DNA of 64,000 nucleotides from Pseudomonas sp. TH15 (GTDB lineage Bacteria; Pseudomonadota; Gammaproteobacteria; Pseudomonadales; Pseudomonadaceae). A program made the position numbers and the translations under genes. The notes beneath the pieces are model-generated. The model was not told where the DNA came from. It saw nothing but the letters and a program-made list of their open reading frames with translations, and made no database searches. The stretch lies in contig NZ_JAEKEL010000001.1 of the NCBI RefSeq assembly GCF_016651105.1, positions 4,888,001-4,952,000 on the forward strand. Direction: 5' to 3'. How positions within the stretch are numbered: the stretch's first letter is position 1; each line of letters starts with the position of its first letter. Below, piece after piece: positions 43,561 to 52,897 of this stretch.

Positions 43561-45410
43561 ATCTTCTCTATCTGACTTTCGTATTCCCTCTTATAGGTTT
43601 CCTGCTGCTGTCGTTCTCACGCGGCCGCTTCTCGGAAAACCTGTCGGCGCTGATTGGCGTCGGTTCCATTGGCCTGTCTGCCATCGTCGCGGCTTACGTG
43701 ATCTGGCAATTCAACGTCGCCCCGCCGGAAGGCGGTCACTACACCCAGGTGTTGTGGCAGTGGATGGCCGTTGAAGGCTTCACGCCGAACTTCGCGCTGT
43801 ACCTGGATGGCCTGTCCGTGACCATGCTCGGTGTGGTTGTCGGCGTCGGCTTCCTGATCCACCTGTTCGCATCGTGGTACATGCGCGGTGAAGATGGTTA
43901 CTCGCGCTTCTTCGCCTACACCAACCTGTTTATCGCCAGCATGCTGTTCCTGATCCTGGGCGATAACCTGTTGTTCCTGTACTTCGGCTGGGAAGGCGTG
44001 GGCCTGTGCTCGTACCTGTTGATCGGTTTCTACTACAGCAACCGCAACAACGGTAACGCGGCACTCAAAGCCTTTATCGTCACCCGTATCGGCGACGTGT
44101 TCATGGCCATCGGGCTGTTCATCCTGTTCCAACAGTTGGGCACGCTGAATATCCAGGAACTGCTGGTCAAGGCACCTGAGCACTTCAAGGTCGGCGACTT
44201 CTGGATCGTTCTGGCGACCCTGATGCTGCTGGGCGGCGCTGTCGGTAAATCCGCGCAACTGCCGCTGCAAACCTGGCTGGCGGATGCGATGGCCGGTCCT
44301 ACCCCGGTTTCGGCACTGATCCACGCGGCAACCATGGTGACCGCAGGCGTTTACCTGATCGCCCGTACTCACGGCTTGTTCGCCCTGGCGCCGGATATCC
44401 TGCACCTGGTCGGCATTGTCGGCGGCGTGACCCTGGTACTCGCCGGTTTTGCTGCACTGGTCCAGACCGACATCAAACGTATCCTCGCCTACTCGACCAT
44501 GAGCCAGATCGGCTACATGTTCCTGGCGCTGGGCGTTGGTGCATGGGAAGGCGCGATCTTCCACCTGATGACCCACGCCTTCTTCAAGGCGCTGCTGTTC
44601 CTGGCATCCGGTGCGGTGATCGTTGCCTGCCACCACGAGCAGAACATCTTCAAGATGGGCGGCCTGTGGAAGAAACTGCCGCTGGCCTACACCAGCTTCA
44701 TCGTCGGCGGCGCGGCACTGTCTGCCCTGCCACTGGTGACCGCGGGCTTCTACTCCAAGGACGAAATCCTCTGGGAAGCGTTCGCCAGCGGCAACCACGG
44801 TCTGCTGTATGCAGGTCTGGTCGGCGCGTTCATGACTTCGCTGTACACCTTCCGCCTGATCTTCATCGCGTTCCACGGTGAAGCGAAGACCGAAGCCCAC
44901 GCCGGTCACGGCATCGCTCACTGGCTGCCACTGTCGGTGCTGATCGTTCTGTCGACCTTCGTTGGCGCGATGATCGTTCCGCCGCTGCACGGCGTACTGC
45001 CAGAGAGCGTCGGCCATGCCGGCGGCGAAGCCAAGCACAGTCTGGAAATCGCTTCGGGCGCCATCGCCCTGGCCGGTATCCTGCTGGCCGCACTGCTGTT
45101 TCTCGGCAAGCGTCGTTTCGTCACTGCAATCGCCAACAGCGGCATCGGCCGCTTCCTTTCGGCCTGGTGGTTCGCTGCCTGGGGCTTCGACTGGATCTAC
45201 GACAAACTGTTCGTCAAGCCATACCTCGCGATCAGCCACGCACTGCGCAAAGACCCGCTCGATCAAACCATCGGTTTGATCCCGCGTATGGCCAAGGGTG
45301 GTCATACCGCCCTGAGCCGTACCGAAACCGGTCAACTGCGTTGGTACGCGGCATCGATGGCAGCCGGCTCCGTGCTGGTCATCGGCGCCATCGTGCTGGT
45401 AGCGGTCTGA
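43557..45410 (+). CDS. nuoL: NADH-quinone oxidoreductase subunit L
   Basis: A 617-residue antiporter-like subunit at the far end of the membrane arm, with about 16 helices and the long lateral helix at the C-terminus. The conserved YFGWEGVGLCSYLLIGFYY with its Glu and the GKSAQLPLQTWLADAMAGPTPVSALIHAATMV stretch (shown here by its ends only) carry the key Lys and Glu. It overlaps nuoK in ATGA form. Confidence 0.97.
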   Translation: MNLLYLTFVFPLIGFLLLSFSRGRFSENLSALIGVGSIGLSAIVAAYVIWQFNVAPPEGGHYTQVLWQWMAVEGFTPNFALYLDGLSVTMLGVVVGVGFLIHLFASWYMRGEDGYSRFFAYTNLFIASMLFLILGDNLLFLYFGWEGVGLCSYLLIGFYYSNRNNGNAALKAFIVTRIGDVFMAIGLFILFQQLGTLNIQELLVKAPEHFKVGDFWIVLATLMLLGGAVGKSAQLPLQTWLADAMAGPTPVSALIHAATMVTAGVYLIARTHGLFALAPDILHLVGIVGGVTLVLAGFAALVQTDIKRILAYSTMSQIGYMFLALGVGAWEGAIFHLMTHAFFKALLFLASGAVIVACHHEQNIFKMGGLWKKLPLAYTSFIVGGAALSALPLVTAGFYSKDEILWEAFASGNHGLLYAGLVGAFMTSLYTFRLIFIAFHGEAKTEAHAGHGIAHWLPLSVLIVLSTFVGAMIVPPLHGVLPESVGHAGGEAKHSLEIASGAIALAGILLAALLFLGKRRFVTAIANSGIGRFLSAWWFAAWGFDWIYDKLFVKPYLAISHALRKDPLDQTIGLIPRMAKGGHTALSRTETGQLRWYAASMAAGSVLVIGAIVLVAV

Positions 45411-45450
45411 ATATGAACCTTGCGAACTTGCGAAAGGAATTGAGCCCGTC

Positions 45451-46983
45451 ATGATTCTGCCTTGGCTAATCCTGATCCCCTTCATCGGCGGCCTGCTGTG
45501 CTGGATGGGTGAGCGCTTCGGCGCCACCCTCCCCCGCTGGATTGCGCTGTTGACCATGACCCTGGAACTCGCTCTCGGCCTCTGGCTGTGGGCCCACGGT
45601 AATTATTCATTTGCTCCGGCGCCTGGCGCCGATCCGGTCTGGGCGCTTGAGTTCAAGCACATCTGGATCCAGCGCTTCGGCATCAGCGTGCACCTGGCCC
45701 TCGACGGCCTGTCGCTGTTGATGATCCTGCTGACCGGTCTGCTGGGTATCCTCTCGGTACTCTGCTCGTGGAAAGAGATCCAGCGTCACGTTGGCTTCTT
45801 CCACTTGAACCTGATGTGGATCCTGGGCGGTGTCGTCGGCGTGTTCCTCGCCCTCGACCTGTTCATGTTCTTCTTCTTCTGGGAAATGATGCTGGTGCCG
45901 ATGTACTTCCTCATCGCGCTCTGGGGTCACAGTTCTTCGGACGGCAAGAAAACCCGGATCTACGCAGCGACCAAGTTCTTCATCTTCACTCAGGCTTCCG
46001 GCCTGATCATGTTGGTGGCGATCCTGGGTCTAGTACTGGTCAACTTCAACAGCACCGGCGTAATCACGTTCAACTACTCCGACCTGTTGAAAACCAAGAT
46101 GTCGCTCACTACCGAGTACATCCTGATGCTCGGCTTCTTCATCGCCTTCGCGGTGAAGCTGCCGGTCGTACCGTTCCACTCCTGGTTGCCTGACGCTCAC
46201 GCCCAGGCGCCAACCGCAGGTTCGGTCGACCTGGCCGGTATCTTGTTGAAGACGGCTGCTTACGGTCTGCTGCGTTTCGCCCTGCCGCTGTTCCCGAATG
46301 CCTCGGCCGAGTTTGCGCCGATCGCCATGACCCTCGGTCTGATCGGGATCTTCTACGGTGCGTTCCTGGCCTTCGCCCAAACCGACATCAAGCGTCTGAT
46401 CGCCTACTCCTCCGTTTCCCACATGGGCTTCGTGTTGATCGGCATCTACTCCGGCAGCCAACTGGCGCTGCAGGGCGCAGTGATGCAGATGCTGGCGCAC
46501 GGTATTTCGGCCGCGGCACTCTTTATCCTGAGTGGTCAGTTGTACGAACGCACCCACACCCGCGACATGCGTGAAATGGGTGGCTTGTGGTCGAAGATCG
46601 CTTACCTGCCGGCCATCAGCCTGTTCTTCGCCGCTGCATCGCTGGGCTTGCCGGGTACCGGTAACTTCGTCGGTGAGTTCCTGATCCTGATCGGCACGTT
46701 CGCTGCTGCACCGTGGATCACCGCGATTGCAACCTCTGGCCTGGTGTTCGGTTCGGTCTACTCGCTGATCATGATCCACCGCGCCTACTTCGGCCCGTCC
46801 AAATCGGACGCGGTACTGCATGGCATGGATGGTCGCGAACTGATCATGGTGGTTGGGCTTGCGGCGCTGCTGATTTACATCGGCGTGTACCCGCAACCGT
46901 TCCTCGACACCTCTGCCGCGACGATGCATGGCGTGCAGCAGTGGTTCGGTACCGCCTTCACTCAACTCGCTTCGGCCCGGTAA
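45451..46983 (+). CDS. nuoM: NADH-quinone oxidoreductase subunit M
   Basis: A 510-residue antiporter-like subunit with 14 helices that carries one proton path. The acidic motif FFFFWEMMLVPMYFLIALWG and the Lys/His region VKLPVVPFHSWLPDAHAQAP are present. The start at 45451 follows an AAAGGAATTG site; the 40-bp gap after nuoL is unremarkable. Confidence 0.97.
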   Translation: MILPWLILIPFIGGLLCWMGERFGATLPRWIALLTMTLELALGLWLWAHGNYSFAPAPGADPVWALEFKHIWIQRFGISVHLALDGLSLLMILLTGLLGILSVLCSWKEIQRHVGFFHLNLMWILGGVVGVFLALDLFMFFFFWEMMLVPMYFLIALWGHSSSDGKKTRIYAATKFFIFTQASGLIMLVAILGLVLVNFNSTGVITFNYSDLLKTKMSLTTEYILMLGFFIAFAVKLPVVPFHSWLPDAHAQAPTAGSVDLAGILLKTAAYGLLRFALPLFPNASAEFAPIAMTLGLIGIFYGAFLAFAQTDIKRLIAYSSVSHMGFVLIGIYSGSQLALQGAVMQMLAHGISAAALFILSGQLYERTHTRDMREMGGLWSKIAYLPAISLFFAAASLGLPGTGNFVGEFLILIGTFAAAPWITAIATSGLVFGSVYSLIMIHRAYFGPSKSDAVLHGMDGRELIMVVGLAALLIYIGVYPQPFLDTSAATMHGVQQWFGTAFTQLASAR

Positions 46984-46990
46984 GAGCGCT

Positions 46991-48454
46991 ATGGAATTCA
47001 CGACTCAACACTTTATCGCGCTCGCGCCGTTGTTGATCACCACCGCCACGATCATCGTGGTGATGTTGGCAATTGCCTGGCGCCGCAACCACTCGCAGAC
47101 CTTCCTGATTTCCGTGGCGGGCCTGAACCTGGCGTTGCTGTCGATCCTGCCAGCCTTGAAGGTCGCGCCTCTGGCCGTGACCCCACTGCTGCAAATCGAT
47201 AGCTTCGCTTGCTTGTACATGGCGCTGATCCTGGTCGCCACCCTCGCTTGTGTGACCCTCGCCCACGCCTACCTCGGCGATGGCGGCACGGGTTACCCGG
47301 GCAACCGCGAAGAACTGTACCTGCTGATCCTGATGGCCGCCGCCGGTGGCCTGGTTCTGGTTAGCGCGCAACACCTGGCCGGGTTGTTCATCGGTCTGGA
47401 ACTGTTGTCGGTGCCGGTCTACGGCCTGGTGGCCTACGCCTTCTTCAACAAGCGGTCACTGGAAGCCGGCATCAAGTACATGGTGCTGTCGGCTGCCGGT
47501 TCCGCGTTCCTGTTGTTCGGTATGGCCCTGCTCTACGCCGACTCCGGCAGCCTGAGCTTCGTCGGTATCGGTCAGGCGCTGGCGGCTACCGGCCTGCCAA
47601 GCTCGCTGGCTCAGATGGGCCTGGGCATGATGCTCATCGGCCTGGCGTTCAAGCTGTCGCTGGTACCGTTCCACCTCTGGACCCCGGACGTTTACGAAGG
47701 TGCTCCGGCACCGGTGGCCGCGTTCCTGGCGACCGCTTCCAAAGTCGCCGTGTTTGCGGTGATGGTGCGTCTGTTCCAGATCTCCCCAGCGGCGAGCAGC
47801 GGTGTGCTGAGCGACGTGCTGACCATCATCGCCATCGCGTCGATCCTGTTCGGTAACCTGCTGGCACTGACCCAAAGCAACCTCAAGCGTCTGCTGGGTT
47901 ACTCGTCCATCGCTCACTTCGGTTACCTGCTGATCGCCCTGGTGGCGAGCAAAGGTCTGGCCGTGGAAGCCATCGGCGTGTACCTGGTCACCTACGTGAT
48001 CACCAGCCTCGGCGCCTTCGGCGTGATTACCCTGATGTCCTCGCCGTACAAAGGCCGTGACGCCGACGCACTGTACGAATACCGCGGCCTGTTCTGGCGT
48101 CGTCCGTACCTGACCGCCGTACTGACCGTGATGATGCTGTCCCTGGCCGGTATCCCGCTGACCGCGGGCTTCATTGGCAAGTTCTACATCATTGCTACCG
48201 GCGTCGAGTCGCACCAATGGTGGCTGGTCGGTTCCCTGGTACTGGGCAGCGCCATCGGCGTCTTCTACTACCTGCGCGTGATGGTCACCCTGTACCTGAT
48301 CGAGCCGAACCTGCGTCGCCACGATGCGCAACTGCACTGGGAACAACGTGCAGGCGGCGTGATGCTGCTGGCCATCGCCGCACTGGCGTTCTTCCTCGGC
48401 CTGTATCCACAGCCGTTGCTGACTCTGGTTCAGCAGGCAGTGCTGGCGGGTTGA
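46991..48454 (+). CDS. nuoN: NADH-quinone oxidoreductase subunit N
   Basis: A 487-residue antiporter-like subunit with 14 helices, the last gene of the operon. The Glu motif FIGLELLSVPVYGLVAY and the Lys region FKLSLVPFHLWTPDVYEGAP are conserved. The ATG at 46991 gives MEFTTQHF; upstream in-frame starts lie inside nuoM. It is followed by a clear terminator. Confidence 0.97.
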   Translation: MEFTTQHFIALAPLLITTATIIVVMLAIAWRRNHSQTFLISVAGLNLALLSILPALKVAPLAVTPLLQIDSFACLYMALILVATLACVTLAHAYLGDGGTGYPGNREELYLLILMAAAGGLVLVSAQHLAGLFIGLELLSVPVYGLVAYAFFNKRSLEAGIKYMVLSAAGSAFLLFGMALLYADSGSLSFVGIGQALAATGLPSSLAQMGLGMMLIGLAFKLSLVPFHLWTPDVYEGAPAPVAAFLATASKVAVFAVMVRLFQISPAASSGVLSDVLTIIAIASILFGNLLALTQSNLKRLLGYSSIAHFGYLLIALVASKGLAVEAIGVYLVTYVITSLGAFGVITLMSSPYKGRDADALYEYRGLFWRRPYLTAVLTVMMLSLAGIPLTAGFIGKFYIIATGVESHQWWLVGSLVLGSAIGVFYYLRVMVTLYLIEPNLRRHDAQLHWEQRAGGVMLLAIAALAFFLGLYPQPLLTLVQQAVLAG

Positions 48455-48484
48455 TCGTTTAGCGATACTCGGTAGAAAACAGAA

Positions 48485-48510
48485 ACGGCACCTTCGGGTG
48501 CCGTTTTTGC
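48485..48510 (+). terminator. Terminator of the nuo operon
   Basis: ACGGCACC-TTCG-GGTGCCGT hairpin with a UUCG tetraloop, followed by TTTTGC, 30 bp after nuoN. Confidence 0.92.
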
Positions 48511-48523
48511 GTTTGGGGTTTCA

Positions 48524-48601
48524 AGATCAAAAGATCGCAGCCTTCGGCAGCTCCTACAGGGTGTACGCCGTCCCAATGTAGGTGCTGCGATCTTTTGATC
48601 T
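48524..48601. repeat. GATCTTTTGATC-type inverted repeat, reversed layout
   Basis: AGATCAAAAGATCGCAGCC with GCAGCTCCTACA at the left and TGTAGGTGCTGCGATCTTTT at the right. Here the CTCCTACA ends face inward, unlike at 1204–1295 where they are outside. It separates nuoN from the convergent GNAT gene and touches the stop codon of the latter. Confidence 0.8.
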
Positions 48602-49069
48602 TTACCCCAACGTCTTCACCATTGGCACGCACGCCAGTTGCAGCCCTGAAGGTGATTGGTATACCGCACTCCCCTCCCCCACATAACCGCAGCGCCGATA
48701 GAAATCGGCCGCGTTCAACGTTGCGTCCAGACACACCTCGGCCAGCCCCAGATCCCGAGCCAGATCTTCAAGAAAATACAGAACGCGCGTGCCCAACCCC
48801 CGCTGCATGAAATCAGGAAGAATAAAGATCGCGCCGATTTCACGATGCTGCAGATCAAGCATCCCGGTCGCTACCGCCTCACCGTCCACACACCCCAGAT
48901 AGAAATGCTTTGCCATGAGTGTGTCGTAACCGTCCTCGGCCGAACCTCTCGTCCAATCGAGCATCTGCTGCTCGCTGTAGGCACCGATGCATTGATGCCG
49001 AATCGCTTGTCGGCGAATGTCGAACGCTATTCGCGCATCGTCCAGTGTGGCTCTTCTGATTTCGAACAT
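48602..49069 (-). CDS. GNAT-family N-acetyltransferase
   Basis: A 155-residue GNAT protein with FEIRRATLDDA at the N-terminus, the acetyl-CoA loop PDFMQRGLGTRVLYFLE (about residue 90) and the C-terminal AADFYRRCGY. The substrate is unknown. The ATG at 49069 is chosen because GGAGAG lies a few bases upstream; longer starts have no such site. A terminator-like hairpin lies 35 bp upstream, so its expression may depend on readthrough. Confidence 0.85.
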   Translation of the reverse strand: MFEIRRATLDDARIAFDIRRQAIRHQCIGAYSEQQMLDWTRGSAEDGYDTLMAKHFYLGCVDGEAVATGMLDLQHREIGAIFILPDFMQRGLGTRVLYFLEDLARDLGLAEVCLDATLNAADFYRRCGYVGEGSAVYQSPSGLQLACVPMVKTLG

Positions 49070-49103
49070 TTCTCTCTCCATGAGCCATGTACGGGTGGGG
49101 CAT

Positions 49104-49136
49104 GAAAAAGCCCCGTCCATCGCTGGCGGGGCTTCG
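49104..49136 (-). terminator. Terminator/attenuator upstream of the GNAT gene
   Basis: On the minus strand AAGCCCCG (49127–49134) pairs with CGGGGCTT (49108–49115) and is followed by TTTTT. It lies between the short frame at 49169–49231 and the GNAT gene, so it could attenuate that gene. Confidence 0.6.
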
Positions 49137-49168
49137 GGTAACACGTCAAATGGCAAACACGTATGACC

Positions 49169-49231
49169 TTATGGCCCGCCGGAAGCGGTCACAGAGGAAC
49201 ACATCATGGTCATTCGGTGTGGGGTATTCAT
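49169..49231 (-). CDS. Possible 20-codon leader peptide
   Basis: A short frame coding MNTPHRMTMMCSSVTASGGP, followed 32 bp later by a factor-independent terminator and then the GNAT gene. The layout is that of a leader peptide plus attenuator. The ribosome-binding site is weak and no amino acid is repeated strongly except Met, Ser and Thr, so coding is uncertain. Confidence 0.25.
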   Translation of the reverse strand: MNTPHRMTMMCSSVTASGGP

Positions 49232-49290
49232 GGTCGGATAGTGCTGTGGATTGTTCCTACACGTCAATCGCGAAGTTTCCCCTAAACCCA

Positions 49291-49381
49291 TGTGGGAGCG
49301 TGGCTTGCCCGCGATGGCACCGGCACATTCAGCATCATCATTGCCTGACCCAACGCTTTCGCGGGCAAGCCCGCTCCCACA
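49291..49381. repeat. REPIN (GTGGGAGCG type)
   Basis: TGTGGGAGCGTGGCTTGCCC at the left and GGGCAAGCCCGCTCCCACA at the right are near-perfect reverse complements around a 50-bp interior. It lies upstream of the porin gene. Confidence 0.88.
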
Positions 49382-49588
49382 GGTTTCAGTGGTGTTCATA
49401 AATCCAGGTACACCCGCATGGCTTGGCGTTACAGCCACATGACGAAATTGTAATTGCCCCATCACCTTGGCGTTATCCGCAGCTTGCAACGATGTGACCC
49501 GGCGACCAATGCCGGCGGGCGCCTGCCCGTAGAAAAATAAAACCAAGCCGAAGAACGTTCCAGTTCTGCCGAACCCAAGGAGTGATTG

Positions 49589-50914
49589 ATGGTTAACCCT
49601 ACAAAGTATTCGATGGCCGCTTTAGCGATGGTTGTCAGTTCCGGGCCGTCCCTGGTAGCGGCTGAGGAAAAGGCCGGGGGATTTGTTGAAGACAGCAGCC
49701 TGACCGTGCTCAACCGTAACTACTACTTCAATCGTGATCACCGCAATGGTCAGTCGAGTCCCACGGGCAATGGCTATTCCGAGGCCTGGGCCCATGCGAT
49801 TATCAGCAAGTTCGAATCCGGTTTTACCCAAGGCACTGTCGGTGTCGGCGTTGATGCATTTGCGATGATCGGGCTGAAGCTTGATACCGGTGATGGTCGC
49901 AACGGCGGCCGTAGTTCGTTCGACGTATTGCCCGTCAACAGCGACGGCGAGGCGCGAGATGAATACACCAAGGTCGGTGGTGCAGCCAAAGTTCGGGCCT
50001 TTGATACCGTGCTGAAAGTCGGTGATGTGTTCCCTTCCACCCCAGTGGTGGCGGCTGGTGATTCCAGGCTTCTGCCGGAAAGTTTCCGGGGCGTTACCGC
50101 GACCAATACCAGCCTTGAAGGCCTGACACTTCAGGGCGGTCGACTTCACGCCATGAGCCAACCGGTCTCCAGCAACATGCGCGAGAACTTCGCGACGTTC
50201 TACGCCGGCCCGGTCAACTCACCATGGGTTGGCTACTTCGGCGGTGACTACGCACTGAACAAAGATGTCAGCTTCAGTCTTTATTCCAGCCGCCTCAAAG
50301 ATGCTTGGAATCAATACTACGCAGGCACCGCGTTGAATCACTCGTTGTCGGATGAACTCTCGGTATTTGGTGGCTTGAACTATTACAAAGCCGTCGACGA
50401 GGGCAAGCAGTTGCTCGGCAAGTTCGACAACAACATCTGGAGCGGCCGGATCGGCGTGAAGTACGGCGCCCACTCGCTGGCACTGTCCCACCAACGAAAT
50501 AACGGCAACGACGACTTCGATTATCTGCGCCAGTCGGACTCGATCTTTCTCGACAACTCGATCCAGTACAGTGACTTCAACTCGCCCAAAGAACGTTCCT
50601 GGATGGTCCGCTACGACCTCGACATGAGCCCGTATGGCGTGCCTGGCCTGTCATTCATGACCCGTTACGGCCGTGGCTCCGGCGCCGACTATTCCAACGC
50701 GAACGCCGTGTACATGCGCCGCGATGCCGAGGGTAACCCGCTAACCGACCAGAAACGCTGGGAGCGCGATATCGAGGTGAAATACGTGGTGCAAACCGGC
50801 ACGTTGAAAGACATGTCCTTGCGTCTGCGCCAAGCCAATACCCGGGCAACGGCGTTCGAGTCGGACCTGGATGAAGTGCGCGTGATTGTCGAATACCCGC
50901 TGGCGATTCTGTAA
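49589..50914 (+). CDS. OprD-family outer-membrane porin
   Basis: A 441-residue porin with a signal peptide of about 26 residues (ending Leu-Val-Ala-Ala). The N-terminal strand region FVEDSSLTVLNRNYYFNRDHR is the classic OprD signature, followed by alternating beta strands and a C-terminal strand ending Ala-Ile-Leu. Members import amino acids, aromatic acids or other small molecules; the substrate cannot be read from sequence. The start at 49589 has an AAGGAG site 6 to 12 bp upstream. No catabolic gene is adjacent. Confidence 0.92.
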   Translation: MVNPTKYSMAALAMVVSSGPSLVAAEEKAGGFVEDSSLTVLNRNYYFNRDHRNGQSSPTGNGYSEAWAHAIISKFESGFTQGTVGVGVDAFAMIGLKLDTGDGRNGGRSSFDVLPVNSDGEARDEYTKVGGAAKVRAFDTVLKVGDVFPSTPVVAAGDSRLLPESFRGVTATNTSLEGLTLQGGRLHAMSQPVSSNMRENFATFYAGPVNSPWVGYFGGDYALNKDVSFSLYSSRLKDAWNQYYAGTALNHSLSDELSVFGGLNYYKAVDEGKQLLGKFDNNIWSGRIGVKYGAHSLALSHQRNNGNDDFDYLRQSDSIFLDNSIQYSDFNSPKERSWMVRYDLDMSPYGVPGLSFMTRYGRGSGADYSNANAVYMRRDAEGNPLTDQKRWERDIEVKYVVQTGTLKDMSLRLRQANTRATAFESDLDEVRVIVEYPLAIL

Positions 50915-50988
50915 GACCCTGCTGCTCAGTTAAATCTGCACATTCACCTTTAGAAGCTCCTTGCTCCTTTGGAAGAGGTGAATTTTTT

Positions 50989-51012
50989 GGCGTCCTTTGG
51001 GACGCCTTTTTT
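50989..51012 (+). terminator. Terminator of the porin gene
   Basis: GGCGTCC-TTTG-GGACGCC hairpin followed by TTTTTT, 75 bp after the stop. Confidence 0.9.
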
Positions 51013-51130
51013 ATGCCCGGCATTCACCTGCACATGTGGCGTTTAATGAATTCGGCATCGCGTTCTTGACCAACCCGCAGGCCACCTGCCATCGTCGCGG
51101 GCGCTGAATAACAAGAATAATGAGGAACCG

Positions 51131-52315
51131 ATGGGTAGCCGTAAAAATCTGGAAATTGAGTACTTGCGAGGGATCGCTGTCGGCATGACCTTTTTTTGTC
51201 ATGTCACGATGATGCTGCCGTTTCATACCGACACGCTGCTGAGAATTTTCTCGATTTACATGCCTTGGAGCGGAGTCGACCTGTTCTTTTGTATTTCCGG
51301 TTTCGTTGTCAGCAAGGCTTATCTGGACTACTTCGACAAGCACCGCACACAAGGTCAGTTCGGGCTGGCAGCCGTCAGTTTCTGGTTGCGCCGCGCCTAT
51401 CGTCTGCTGCCGACTGCCTGGGTGTGGATACTGATTCCGTTGTTCTTTTCCATCGCCTTCAACCAGTCCAACGCCTTCGGTTCGTGGTTCGACAATCTGC
51501 GCAATGCCACCGCTGTGGCGACATTCAGCGCCAACCTGGCGAAGCACTACAATTTGATCGGGCCCAGCCCCCAATACTGGAGCCTGGCACTTGAAGAGCA
51601 GTTCTATTTCCTGTTCCCGTTTTTCCTGCTGTTTATCACGGCTGCGCGCTGGCGCGTGATTGCCCTGATCGCGCTTATTGCCTTGCAATTCGGCCTGGAT
51701 CGCAATCCTTATGGGGCGCCCCTCGGCGCGATGCTCGGTGACTTCCGCCTGGATGCGTTGTTATGGGGGATTCTCCTCTGCCTGTTCACCCGCACCCGTC
51801 TCTATCAACAGATAGAACCTCGCGGACTCGGTCAGGGCGTACTCAAACCCCTGCTTTGCACCTTATTTCTGCTGTACATGCTGGGCGCAGTTGCGATCCA
51901 ACTGATAGCCCTGCCGATTGCCGTCGGCATGGTCGCCATCGTCTCGGTGATCATTGTCTGGCTGGCGAGTTATCAGAACGGCTACATCTACTGCCCAGCG
52001 GTTTTGCGCGGTCTCATGCAATGGCTCGGCTCAAGATCCTACGCGCTGTACGTCATCCACGTTTTCACCAACCATCTGAGCACCGAAATCTGGACCCGTG
52101 TCGCCGCCAGCCAAGGCGTACCGCTGGATAGCAGCTTTACCGTTGAATTGCTGGCGACGTCGATCGGGATATTGCTGGTGTTGAGCGAACTGAACTACCG
52201 CTTTATCGAAACACCACTGCGCAAACGCGGCGCAGAGATTGCCCAGCGCAAGTTAAGGAACGAAGCGCAGCCCGTTTCGGCCGTTGCAGGCACAGCGCCA
52301 TTGCCTTTCAAGTAG
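51131..52315 (+). CDS. Acyltransferase family 3 membrane protein
   Basis: A 394-residue integral membrane O-acyltransferase of the OafA/YrhL type, with about ten helices. It has the N-terminal EIEYLRGIAVGMTFFCHV-like segment with the conserved Arg and His, and the GVDLFFCISGFVVSK motif. The C-terminal RFIETPLRKRG is typical too. These enzymes acetylate or acylate surface sugars or secreted lipids. It stands alone, so the acceptor is unknown. Confidence 0.88.
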   Translation: MGSRKNLEIEYLRGIAVGMTFFCHVTMMLPFHTDTLLRIFSIYMPWSGVDLFFCISGFVVSKAYLDYFDKHRTQGQFGLAAVSFWLRRAYRLLPTAWVWILIPLFFSIAFNQSNAFGSWFDNLRNATAVATFSANLAKHYNLIGPSPQYWSLALEEQFYFLFPFFLLFITAARWRVIALIALIALQFGLDRNPYGAPLGAMLGDFRLDALLWGILLCLFTRTRLYQQIEPRGLGQGVLKPLLCTLFLLYMLGAVAIQLIALPIAVGMVAIVSVIIVWLASYQNGYIYCPAVLRGLMQWLGSRSYALYVIHVFTNHLSTEIWTRVAASQGVPLDSSFTVELLATSIGILLVLSELNYRFIETPLRKRGAEIAQRKLRNEAQPVSAVAGTAPLPFK

Positions 52316-52403
52316 AGCCGCAGTAGCGGCTCTTCCCTTTAGGAACCGCTTAATCGCAGAGGCCACTCGCCAGAGTTCCCCGTTTGCAAAACTGGACACG
52401 GAC

Positions 52404-52476
52404 GCTGCCGAAGGCTGCGATCTTTTGACTTTGGCTTGTTAAAAAACCAGATCAAAAGATCGCAGCCTTCGGCAGC
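52404..52476. repeat. Perfect 25-bp inverted repeat, GATCTTTTGA type
   Basis: Arms 52404–52428 (beginning GCTGCCGAAGGCTGCG) and 52452–52476 are exact reverse complements over 25 bases with a 23-bp loop. It belongs to the same family as 1204–1295 and 48524–48601. It lies between the convergent acyltransferase and DUF2790 genes. Confidence 0.88.
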
Positions 52477-52498
52477 TCCTACAGTGGGTTGCGGGGCC

Positions 52499-52831
52499 TT
52501 AGCCACCGCTGTTGCGGCAGACACCCGCCACGCTGTATTTGAGGGTGTTGAGCTGCCCGTTCGAATCTTCGTAGGTCATGGCCGTAGGGACGACCGCGCA
52601 GGCTGGCTGGGGCTTCACGACGCTGACTATTTTCACCACGTCCAGCTTCATCCCGTACTCGTAATCCCTCACAACCGGCGGCGCTTTACCCTGGTTGGCG
52701 GCGTATTGCTCCATCGCTTTGGCGTTGGCGCTAAAAGCGCGGTCGAACGTGCGGTCACCACCGCCCTCCGCCAATACATTCGTAGACATCGCCATGACGC
52801 CGGCGAGGGTCATCAACTTGATCATCTTCAT
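52499..52831 (-). CDS. Secreted DUF2790 protein with EGGGDRTF N-terminus
   Basis: A 110-residue periplasmic or exported protein. A 21-residue signal peptide ends Val-Leu-Ala, and the mature part starts EGGGDRTFDRAFSANAKAMEQYA. A DUF2790 domain follows (about residues 50 to 110) with two cysteines (ACAVV and GVCRN) that could form a disulfide. The first 25 mature residues are like those of the next gene upstream, a PtrA-type protein. DUF2790 proteins are uncharacterised, but relatives are often metal-induced in Pseudomonas. It starts just behind a terminator-like hairpin. Confidence 0.85.
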   Translation of the reverse strand: MKMIKLMTLAGVMAMSTNVLAEGGGDRTFDRAFSANAKAMEQYAANQGKAPPVVRDYEYGMKLDVVKIVSVVKPQPACAVVPTAMTYEDSNGQLNTLKYSVAGVCRNSGG

Positions 52832-52843
52832 GTTTGCTCCTCC

Positions 52844-52880
52844 ATAAAAAAGCCCGGCATCGATGCGCGATGACAGGCTT
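52844..52880 (-). terminator. Terminator/attenuator between the two small secreted genes
   Basis: On the minus strand, AAGCC and GGCTT (52876–52880 with 52850–52854) plus CATCG/CGATG (52868–52872 with 52858–52862) form one imperfect stem. It is followed by TTTTTT and then at once by the GGAGGAGC ribosome-binding site of the DUF2790 gene. The downstream gene therefore depends on readthrough or on an internal promoter. Confidence 0.65.
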
Positions 52881-52897
52881 GTTCCAGCACGACGCGT

